DNA of 7,428 nt, from positions 1-7,428 of the forward strand of contig JAGATO010000271.1 of NCBI GenBank assembly GCA_017621195.1, written 5' to 3'. This DNA is from Bacillota bacterium. GTDB lineage: Bacteria > Bacillota > Clostridia > Peptostreptococcales > Anaerovoracaceae. The notes below the pieces were generated by a model. The model did no database searches. It was not told where the DNA came from and worked only from the letters and a program-made list of their open reading frames with translations. The number at the start of each line of letters is the position of its first letter. The first letter of the stretch is position 1. This document shows, piece by piece, positions 1 through 4,815 of the stretch. The translations under genes and the position numbers were made by a program.

Positions 1-1616
1 CCTGCCGCCGCTTCACCGGCAGCCGCAGCGGCTGCCGCCTTTTCCATCTGCTCCTTCTGCATGGCATCCAGCGCAGCCAGTTCCTTCTCCACGTCCATTC
101 TGGGGAAGATGGGATCGCCCTTCTTCACGGTGTTTCCTTCCAGAACGTCGAAGACGAAGGTATCTTCCCAGCGGATCTCCTGATCGGCAATCCCCAGCTG
201 GATCCGCATCGTCTCAGAGGTGGTGTGCATGAAGGGATAGATCAGGACGGATACGATGCGCAGCTCTTCTGCCAGATTGTGCATGACGGTGTCCAGGCGA
301 TCCTTCTTTTCCGGATCCTTGGCCAGCGCCCAAGGCATGGTTTCGTCGATGTATTTGTTGGTTCTGCGAATGGCAACCCAGATTTCCTCCAGAGCCTGAC
401 TGAAGCTGAACTTGTCCATGTGGGCGGAAGCCTTGGCGGACGCGCCGGTGCAGATGGCCTTCAGCTCCGCGTCGGGGCCTTCCTCAGGGCCTGCGCCGGG
501 AACGATGCCGCCGTCGTACTTTTCGATCATGCTGACGGTGCGGCTGACCAGATTTCCCAGGTCGTTGGCCAAGTCGTAGTTCATGCGATTCAGCATGACT
601 TCGTTGGTGAAGACGCCGTCCTGTCCGAAGGTGTATTCTCTCAGCAGGAAATACTTCAGCGCATCCACGCCGTACCGCTCGATGAGCTTGACGGGGTCTA
701 CGCAGTTTCCTCTGGACTTGGACATCTTTCCGCCCTCCAGCAGAATCCAGCCGTGACCGAGAACCTGCTTCGGCAGGGGTTCGCCCAGAGACATGAGCAT
801 GGCGGGCCAGATGACGGTGTGGAAGCGGACGATTTCCTTTCCTACCAGATGAACGTCCACCGGCCAGTACTTGGCATACAGGTCATCTGTCTTTTCCGGA
901 TAGCCCAGAGCGGTAATGTAGTTGGACAGAGCGTCCAGCCACACGTAAATGACGTGCTTTTCATCGATGGGAACGGGAATCCCCCAGTTGAAGCTGGTGC
1001 GGGAGATGCACAGATCGTCCAGCCCCTGCTTGACGAAGGCCAGCATTTCGTTGCGTCTCGATTCGGGCTGTAAGAATTCCGGATTGTTTTCAAACAGGTC
1101 GATGAGCCGATCCTGATACTTGGAAAGGCGGAAGAAGTAGGCTTCTTCCTGCGCCTTCTCCACGGGACGTCCGCAGTCGGGGCACTTTCCGTCCACTGCC
1201 TGGGTTTCGGTCCAGAAGGCTTCGCAGGGCGTACAGTACAGTCCCTCGTAATGACCCTTGTAGATGTCGCCGTTGTCATACATTTTCTTAAAAATTTCCT
1301 GTACCCGCTTTACGTGGCGATCTTCCGTAGTACGGATGAAATCATCGTAGGAAATTTCCATGGTAGCCCATAGCTTCTTAATTCCGTCCACCACTTCATC
1401 CACGTATTCCTGGGGCGTTACGCCTTTGGCATCGGCCAGCTTCTGAATCTTCTGACCGTGTTCGTCAGTTCCGGTGAGGAAGCGAACGTCATATCCTTCC
1501 AGCCGCTTGAATCTGGCCATGGCATCGGCCATGACGGTGCAGTAGGTGTGCCCGATGTGCAGATTGGAGCTGGGATAGTAAATCGGCGTTGTAATGTAGT
1601 ATGGTTTTTTTGTCAT
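1..1616 (-). CDS. metG: Methionyl-tRNA synthetase (N-terminal 538 codons; 3' end outside window)
   Basis: Class I aminoacyl-tRNA synthetase that charges tRNA-Met with methionine in the cytoplasm, needed for initiation and elongation. The protein opens MTKKPYYITTPIYYPSSN and carries the HIGH nucleotide-binding signature at residues 20-23 and KMSKS at 297-301. The connective-peptide zinc knuckle is seen as two CxxC pairs, C128/C131 and C145/C148. The anticodon-binding helical domain follows, including an NRMNYDLANDLGNLV segment typical of the family. The part in the window ends in a linker with seven consecutive alanines; in Bacillota enzymes of this type a C-terminal tRNA-binding (EMAP-like) domain usually follows, and would lie outside the window. 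The ATG is chosen because the N-terminus matches the family and AAAGGAG (1627-1633) sits 10 nt upstream. Identification is secure; only the presence of the C-terminal domain is inferred. Confidence 0.98.
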   Translation of the reverse strand, partial: MTKKPYYITTPIYYPSSNLHIGHTYCTVMADAMARFKRLEGYDVRFLTGTDEHGQKIQKLADAKGVTPQEYVDEVVDGIKKLWATMEISYDDFIRTTEDRHVKRVQEIFKKMYDNGDIYKGHYEGLYCTPCEAFWTETQAVDGKCPDCGRPVEKAQEEAYFFRLSKYQDRLIDLFENNPEFLQPESRRNEMLAFVKQGLDDLCISRTSFNWGIPVPIDEKHVIYVWLDALSNYITALGYPEKTDDLYAKYWPVDVHLVGKEIVRFHTVIWPAMLMSLGEPLPKQVLGHGWILLEGGKMSKSRGNCVDPVKLIERYGVDALKYFLLREYTFGQDGVFTNEVMLNRMNYDLANDLGNLVSRTVSMIEKYDGGIVPGAGPEEGPDAELKAICTGASAKASAHMDKFSFSQALEEIWVAIRRTNKYIDETMPWALAKDPEKKDRLDTVMHNLAEELRIVSVLIYPFMHTTSETMRIQLGIADQEIRWEDTFVFDVLEGNTVKKGDPIFPRMDVEKELAALDAMQKEQMEKAAAAAAAGEAAA

Positions 1617-1708
1617 AGTTTTCTTTCTCCTTTCACGCCAGCCGAATGGAAGCCGGCCGTGTTGCGTTGCGGACAGGCAAATGCGCTCCCGCCGCTTTCC
1701 TTCCATCT

Positions 1709-1737
1709 AATATACTCGTATTTTGTCCAAAAATCAA
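1709..1737 (-). promoter_or_regulatory. Candidate sigma-A promoter for metG
   Basis: Reading the minus strand, TTGATT (1737-1732) and TATATT (1714-1709) are separated by exactly 17 nt. The -10 matches TATAAT at five of six bases and the -35 matches TTGACA at four. The predicted start lies near 1702, giving a leader of about 85 nt. The leader contains a small hairpin (GCCGGC/GCTGGC arms) just before the ribosome binding site. It is too short for a T-box or SAM riboswitch and shows none of their motifs. Confidence 0.6.
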
Positions 1738-1753
1738 GGTTTTCTACCGAAAG

Positions 1754-1805
1754 CAGCGCCCTCCGGCGTCCGTTCCTCCGGCGTCCGGCCTTCGGCCCGG
1801 CGCTG
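1754..1805. repeat. GC-rich inverted and direct repeats between metG and the phosphatase gene
   Basis: Seven-base arms CAGCGCC (1754-1760) and GGCGCTG (1799-1805) enclose a direct repeat of CCTCCGGCGTCCG (1760-1772 and 1775-1787, period 15 bp) and a smaller GGCC/GGCC hairpin around 1787-1800. The segment lies just after the phosphatase gene on the minus strand and before the metG promoter. It could slow or end transcription, but there is no T-run after it on the minus strand, so I do not call it an intrinsic terminator. Confidence 0.5.
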
Positions 1806-1819
1806 TACCGCCGAGTCCG

Positions 1820-1861
1820 CCGGGTTGATCTCCGCCCTATCCGGGTTGATCTCTGCCCTAT
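1820..1861. repeat. Two-copy 21-bp tandem repeat spanning the phosphatase stop codon
   Basis: Two adjacent 21-bp copies (1820-1840 and 1841-1861) differ at one base; both contain CCGGGTTGATCTC and end in GCCCTAT. The second copy contains the TAG stop codon (1858-1860) of the minus-strand phosphatase gene, so the duplication straddles the 3' end of that gene. It looks like a recent local duplication. Confidence 0.85.
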
Positions 1862-2748
1862 TTTATGTCTCTCACGTTGAAGGGGCCGCTGAGCCGCTGC
1901 AGCATGGCGAATTCCGATCGCCAGTCCAGATCCACCAGCGAACCGGGCTCGATTTTGATGTGCCAGACGTCGTTCAGATCCAGGTTGAGAAGGTGAGCCA
2001 ACGCCGCATGGATCACCATGGAATGGGCCACCACGACGACGGTTTGTTCCCGCCTGATCTTCTGCTGATCCATGGCCTGTTTCACTTCAAACCAGGCACC
2101 GTTTTCGCCCGTCCTTTCTCCCCTCGTTTCGCCCATCTGTCCTTCTGCCCGTTCTTCTCTGGGCCGCAGCCTCAGCCAGCTTTGGGTCTCATCTTCTTCC
2201 TCTTCACCCATACCGAAGGCATCCAGCGGCGGTTCTGCACCCACCTCCAGTTCCAGCGCATCTGCACCCACCTCCAGTTCCAGCGCATCGGGGCCCTTTT
2301 GACCGCTTCGCTTCTCGATCTCGTGGTGCTGATAGATCTCCTTCAGGAAGCCGCCCACCCTGTGATACAGCTGTCGATAGGATTCTCCGCCCGGCACCTG
2401 ATATTCATTGAAATCGCTGATATAGCTGTGATATTCCGCCGGATGGGTCTCCTCCAGCTGGGCGATGGTCATGTTTTCGAAGCATCCGAAGTCCATTTCC
2501 AAAATCCGGTCGTCCATGAGGATCTGATGGTGAGGTATTTGGTGATCGTCGGCAATCGCTTCTGCCAGAAGCCGCGTTCGCGTCAGCGGACTGGCGTAGA
2601 GACTGTCGATTCTCACATCGCGAAGTTCCTCCACGATACCGGGGATCGTCGCCGCTCCCGCCTCCGAATACAGAGCATCCGTGCGGCCATACACCAGCTT
2701 TCTTTCATTGGCTTCCGTCTTGGGATGCCGAATAAAAATCAATCTCAT
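1858..2748 (-). CDS. Histidine phosphatase superfamily protein with low-complexity insertion
   Basis: A 296-residue member of the histidine phosphatase (phosphoglycerate mutase/CobC-like) superfamily, cytoplasmic, using a phosphohistidine intermediate. The N-terminus MRLIFIRHPKTEAN carries catalytic H8 (RHP in place of the usual RHG). SPLTR (53-57) supplies the phosphate-binding arginine, ILEMDFG holds E84 (likely acid/base), and VVVVAHS holds the second histidine, H242. Family members are often near 200 residues; here about 90 extra residues (roughly 141-230) separate the two halves of the fold. The insert is charged and Glu-rich and contains DALELEVGA twice in tandem (154-171). The ATG at 2748 is chosen because it aligns with the family start and follows a purine-rich stretch; an in-frame TTG at 2778 would add ten lysine/glutamate-rich residues. 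The substrate cannot be told (sugar phosphate, alpha-ribazole phosphate or nucleotide are all possible). It is transcribed toward metG, with its own promoter. Confidence 0.9.
   Translation of the reverse strand: MRLIFIRHPKTEANERKLVYGRTDALYSEAGAATIPGIVEELRDVRIDSLYASPLTRTRLLAEAIADDHQIPHHQILMDDRILEMDFGCFENMTIAQLEETHPAEYHSYISDFNEYQVPGGESYRQLYHRVGGFLKEIYQHHEIEKRSGQKGPDALELEVGADALELEVGAEPPLDAFGMGEEEEDETQSWLRLRPREERAEGQMGETRGERTGENGAWFEVKQAMDQQKIRREQTVVVVAHSMVIHAALAHLLNLDLNDVWHIKIEPGSLVDLDWRSEFAMLQRLSGPFNVRDIK
2234..2287. repeat. Perfect 27-bp tandem duplication inside the phosphatase gene
   Basis: Two identical 27-bp copies (2234-2260, 2261-2287), each containing CACCCACCTCCAGTTCCAGC, encode DALELEVGA twice on the minus strand. 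The unit length keeps the frame. Identity at every base, including third codon positions, points to a recent duplication. Confidence 0.95.
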
Positions 2749-2884
2749 CTTTTCTTCTCTCTTTTCTTTTACTCCCAATTCCCTTTTGTATTCCTACGCC
2801 GTTTTGACCCTTGGCAGCACAAGGCTTTGGAACCATCGGGAACACGGAATCGGATTGGGACTTCTTTTCAAACAATACATGTTC

Positions 2885-2913
2885 ATTATAGCGTGATGAG
2901 GAAATGACTGCAA
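2885..2913 (-). promoter_or_regulatory. Candidate promoter for the histidine phosphatase gene
   Basis: On the minus strand a perfect TATAAT (2890-2885) follows TTGCAG (2913-2908) with a 17-nt spacer. The -35 is weak (TTG only), the -10 ideal. The predicted start near 2878 gives a leader of about 130 nt. No terminator-like hairpin or known riboswitch motif is visible in that leader. Confidence 0.55.
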
Positions 2914-2943
2914 TTTAAAATCGTACATTTCTTTTGGCGGAAA

Positions 2944-3041
2944 ATGGTGGCCCTGCGTCGAAGCGCAGGGCTTCCACCGGACATTCGAGGTGCGCTGGCG
3001 GAAACGCCAGCGGTCCTTTCGACTTTGATGGTGGCCCTGCG
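2944..3041. repeat. GC-rich double-hairpin element with 84-bp periodic repeat
   Basis: Hairpin 1 pairs GGTGGCCCTGCG (2946-2957) with CGCAGGG (2964-2970) plus CCACC (2974-2978), with a 3-nt bulge. Hairpin 2 is an 8-bp stem CGCTGGCG/CGCCAGCG (2993-3012) closed by a GAAA tetraloop, and is flanked by GGAC (2979-2982) and GTCC (3013-3016), which can extend it. Loop 1 bases GTCGAA (2957-2962) are complementary to TTCGAC (3018-3023), so a pseudoknot is possible. ATGGTGGCCCTGCG occurs at 2944-2957 and again at 3028-3041, exactly 84 bp apart, as if a second copy began and was cut short. This may be a structured RNA or a REP-like interspersed palindromic element; I recognise no named family. Confidence 0.7.
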
Positions 3042-3071
3042 GACGACTCTGGGTGCATGAGGGGTATATCC

Positions 3072-3461
3072 CTATATTTTTCACATTTATTCCTCTTGTA
3101 TTATAGCGAAAATCATAAAACCTATATTTTCGCATCGTGATCATGCTAAAATATAGCAAAAAACGAAAGTTCTATATTTCGACATATTCTATTCGCTGTT
3201 ATATAGGAATTATTCGCCACCCTTTATGTAGCTTCTATAAATTGATCAGTCTTATGATCGAGAATATAGAATAATTCTTTATTTATACTTTATTTCATAT
3301 TTATTCCATTTTTTCGTAGCCAAATCCCTATAAAATAGCGTAATAAAAAGCAAATTTACAGAGCTTCTCAATTTCTCTATATATCAGCAAGATATCCTAT
3401 GTAAAATATAGAAATATCCATTTCCCCTGTAAAATAAGTCGATTTCTCTCCAAAAATATAG
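3072..3461. repeat. Regular array of inverted CTATA/TATAG boxes (35-bp units, about 50-bp period)
   Basis: Seven units begin with CTATA and end with TATAG: 3072-3106, 3122-3156, 3172-3206, 3235-3269, 3328-3361, 3377-3411 and 3427-3461. Six are exactly 35 bp and one 34 bp. Four of the gaps are exactly 15 bp; the others are 28 and 58 bp, the latter with room for a decayed unit (3285-3319, ending CGTAG). Two boxes carry one mismatch (TACAG at 3357, CTGTA at 3427). The longer 9-mer CTATATTTT or its complement occurs exactly at 3072, 3122, 3148, 3403 and 3453. The interiors and gaps differ in sequence, so this is neither a simple tandem repeat nor a CRISPR with conserved repeats. A multi-site protein-binding array or a series of AT-rich hairpins are possible readings; both are inference. 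Confidence 0.75.
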
Positions 3462-3585
3462 GAATGGGTATACAACGAGGCCATTGAAAGCGGTAAGTGA
3501 TGACGTTTTATTTGGTGTGCCCATTATTACTATCTTTCTGTCCTATATAAGTATTGGTGAACAAAAAAGATACATTTTTATTGAT

Positions 3586-3599
3586 AATCATGCATGATT
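3586..3599. repeat. Perfect 14-bp palindrome
   Basis: AATCATGCATGATT reads the same on both strands. It is the size of a dimeric regulator's binding site, but no gene or clear promoter is next to it, so a function is not assigned. Confidence 0.4.
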
Positions 3600-3635
3600 C
3601 CAACTTGTTGAACTGAATAGCACATACTGACCGAT

Positions 3636-3669
3636 GGGAGCAAGGTTGAGATATATCTTGCCCCTTTTT
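3636..3669 (+). terminator. Possible orphan intrinsic terminator
   Basis: GGG (3636-3638) plus GCAAG (3640-3644) can pair with CTTGC (3657-3661) plus CCC (3662-3664), leaving one bulged A and a 12-nt loop, followed directly by TTTTT (3665-3669). The shape is that of a Rho-independent terminator on the plus strand, though the stem is short. There is no convincing coding gene before it, so it would end an unannotated small RNA, act as an attenuator, or be chance. Confidence 0.35.
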
Positions 3670-3750
3670 GTTTGCCTATTAGCATTCATAGAAAATGAAT
3701 ATAACGGTCAGTTATGCATAACAACACTTATCTCGGACAGAGACATTACT

Positions 3751-3777
3751 ATACATCTGCCATGTATGAGGTATAAT
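3751..3777 (+). promoter_or_regulatory. Isolated TATAAT with an upstream dyad
   Basis: A perfect TATAAT (3772-3777) has no recognisable -35 at the right distance. In that place lies an inverted pair ATACAT (3751-3756) and ATGTAT (3762-3767) with a 5-nt centre. This could be an activator-dependent promoter reading toward the 33-bp repeats, but in such AT-rich DNA chance is a fair alternative. Confidence 0.25.
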
Positions 3778-3865
3778 AGATCACTGTATAACCTTGCAAT
3801 ATTTATTGATAGGTATCCGTAAGTATTGAATTTACAAGAGAAAACATTTGATTATATGTATAGAG

Positions 3866-3964
3866 AACGTCATCTGAGGAGAAACATCGTTTGAAAGAAA
3901 CGTCATCTGAGGAGAAACATCGTTTGAAAGAAACGTCATCTGAGGCGAAACATTGTCTGAAACC
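3866..3964. repeat. 33-bp tandem repeat, three copies
   Basis: Copies start at 3866, 3899 and 3932. Copies 1 and 2 are identical over 33 bp; copy 3 has diverged in its second half. The unit contains AACGTCATCTGAGG and a small dyad AAACATCGTTT. A weaker fragment (AAACATTGG) follows at 3965. The unit length is a multiple of three, so a minus-strand frame runs through it as an 11-residue repeat containing VSPQMTF, but that frame has no good start signal and is not called a gene. Confidence 0.9.
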
Positions 3965-4102
3965 AAACATTGGTTAGGACCGTACATCTCTTGAAACTGC
4001 GTATTGCTTGGTGCCACGCTTTCATCCCCCATTTCTTTCACGTCTCTCATACTTCTCAAATTTCACACAATCTACACACAATCACCCTTGATTCGTCGCA
4101 GA

Positions 4103-4142
4103 GTTCGTTTAATATTTAATCAAATGAACTATTTCGATTAAA
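4103..4142. promoter_or_regulatory. Overlapping dyads upstream of marR, likely MarR operator
   Basis: Dyad A pairs TTTAATC-AAAT (4115-4125) with ATTT-C-GATTAAA (4131-4142) around a 5-nt centre, with one extra C. Dyad B pairs GTTCGTTT (4103-4110) with AAATGAAC (4122-4129), one mismatch. AT-rich inverted repeats of this kind are typical binding sites of MarR-family dimers, which usually repress their own operon. A TAAAAT that could be a -10 (4139-4144) overlaps the right arm of dyad A, but no good -35 fits it, so the start of transcription is unresolved. The half-site TAATCAAATG also occurs inverted at 3845-3854. Confidence 0.5.
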
Positions 4143-4235
4143 ATCATTTTTTGAAAAATATATTTCGTGGTTTAAAAACTATGATAATACTATTTTCACA
4201 GGAAGCGACCCATCACAGTAAGAAAGGAGCCGGTT

Positions 4236-4715
4236 ATGGACGTCATCGACGCGAAAGAATTCAAGTTTATCGTGGAAATGCTGCTTCACAGCATCAGCAA
4301 CCGGATGCAGATCTGTCTGCGCCAGTTTTACGTAACCTTCGGTCTCAGTACGCCTCAAGCCATGGTCCTGCTGTACGTACGCCACTGTGGCCGTGGAAAA
4401 ATCACGGAGGTAGCTCACAACCTTCACATGACCAATTCCAATCTGTCCACCATCTGCCGGCGCTTGGAACGGGAAGGACTTCTGACGCGAACCCGCGACG
4501 ACATGGACCAGCGAATCGTCTGGATCTCCTTGACCGAAAGCTGTCAGCAGAGACTGCAGCAGTTGGAAGATCAAATTGATACGCAGTATCTCAACAACCT
4601 GAGTTCCGTGTCTGCCCGGGATCGCGAGACGATCCTCAACGGTCTGTTGAAACTGAACGAAGTGCTCAAGCTCGATGGTTCGCCCGACGGGCCAACACCG
4701 CAGTCACAGGCGTAA
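4236..4715 (+). CDS. MarR-family winged helix-turn-helix transcriptional regulator
   Basis: A 159-residue DNA-binding regulator of the usual MarR length, expected to act as a dimer. N- and C-terminal helices (about 6-35 and 102-145) would form the dimer interface. The helix-turn-helix spans about 55-83, with the recognition helix around SNLSTICRRLEREGL, followed by a wing 84-100 with the DDMDQR segment (88-93) that corresponds to the DxRxxR wing motif of the family, ending in ISLTE. Four cysteines (27, 51, 74, 103) are present, so redox sensing is possible but unproven. The ATG follows AAAGGAG (4223-4229) at a 6-nt spacing, a strong site. The gene is followed after 100 nt by ftsH on the same strand with no visible terminator between, suggesting an operon, probably autoregulated through the dyads at 4103-4142. 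The effector is unknown. Assignment to the family is firm. Confidence 0.93.
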   Translation: MDVIDAKEFKFIVEMLLHSISNRMQICLRQFYVTFGLSTPQAMVLLYVRHCGRGKITEVAHNLHMTNSNLSTICRRLEREGLLTRTRDDMDQRIVWISLTESCQQRLQQLEDQIDTQYLNNLSSVSARDRETILNGLLKLNEVLKLDGSPDGPTPQSQA

Positions 4716-4815
4716 AGACCGAGACCGAGGAACGTCACACGTCACACAGTCATCGGCGCAAGCGCCACGATCGAAACGTAAGAACATCTTTATCCAAAAA
4801 GGGGGATTTCAAAAC

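Larger units (their letters stand above)
2779..4235. other. Long AT-rich intergenic region without a supported gene
   Basis: This stretch lies between the divergent phosphatase and marR genes. The first part (to about 3060) has GC content like the genes and ends in a GC-rich hairpin element; from about 3061 to 4220 the base composition becomes strongly AT-rich. All open frames here are short, lack a convincing ribosome binding site or cross repeats, so none is called a gene. Its content is listed separately: double-hairpin element, CTATA/TATAG lattice, a 14-bp palindrome, a terminator-like hairpin, an isolated TATAAT, 33-bp tandem repeats and overlapping dyads before marR. Parts not listed (3462-3585, 3670-3750, 3965-4102) show nothing I can name. 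Confidence 0.75.

Noticed and set aside
225..1073. Plus-strand open frame of 282 codons across metG
   Set aside because: It is antisense to the secure metG reading frame and has no family-like sequence.
1617..1702. T-box or SAM riboswitch before metG
   Set aside because: The leader is only about 85 nt, with no T-box sequence, no specifier stem and no terminator.
2934..3140. Plus-strand open frame of 68 codons
   Set aside because: It is created by the GC-rich hairpin repeat, lacks a ribosome binding site and runs into the lattice.
2794..3159. Minus-strand open frame of 121 codons
   Set aside because: It runs through the hairpin element and the phosphatase promoter, has no ribosome binding site and no family-like sequence. 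The 84-bp period is a multiple of three, which keeps several frames open.
3072..3461. CRISPR array
   Set aside because: The period of about 50 bp is suggestive, but only 5-9 bp boxes in inverted pairs are conserved; neither the 35-bp nor the 15-bp parts are a conserved repeat, and no cas gene is in the window.
3433..3597. Open frame of 54 codons ending at TGA 3597, with a hydrophobic stretch
   Set aside because: There is no ATG or ribosome binding site, it overlaps the last lattice unit, and I recognise no family. It could be a gene remnant, but this is not supportable.
3634..3822. Plus-strand open frame of 62 codons
   Set aside because: No ribosome binding site, no recognisable sequence, and it starts within the terminator-like hairpin.
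3832..4059. Minus-strand open frame with an 11-residue repeat (VSPQMTF)
   Set aside because: The frame is a by-product of the 33-bp repeat; the start is TTG or an ATG with only a weak site, and codon use does not look like the neighbouring genes.
4675..4815. Earlier in-frame start for FtsH inside marR
   Set aside because: The added residues are encoded partly by marR in another frame and do not resemble FtsH; the ATG at 4816 has a good ribosome binding site.
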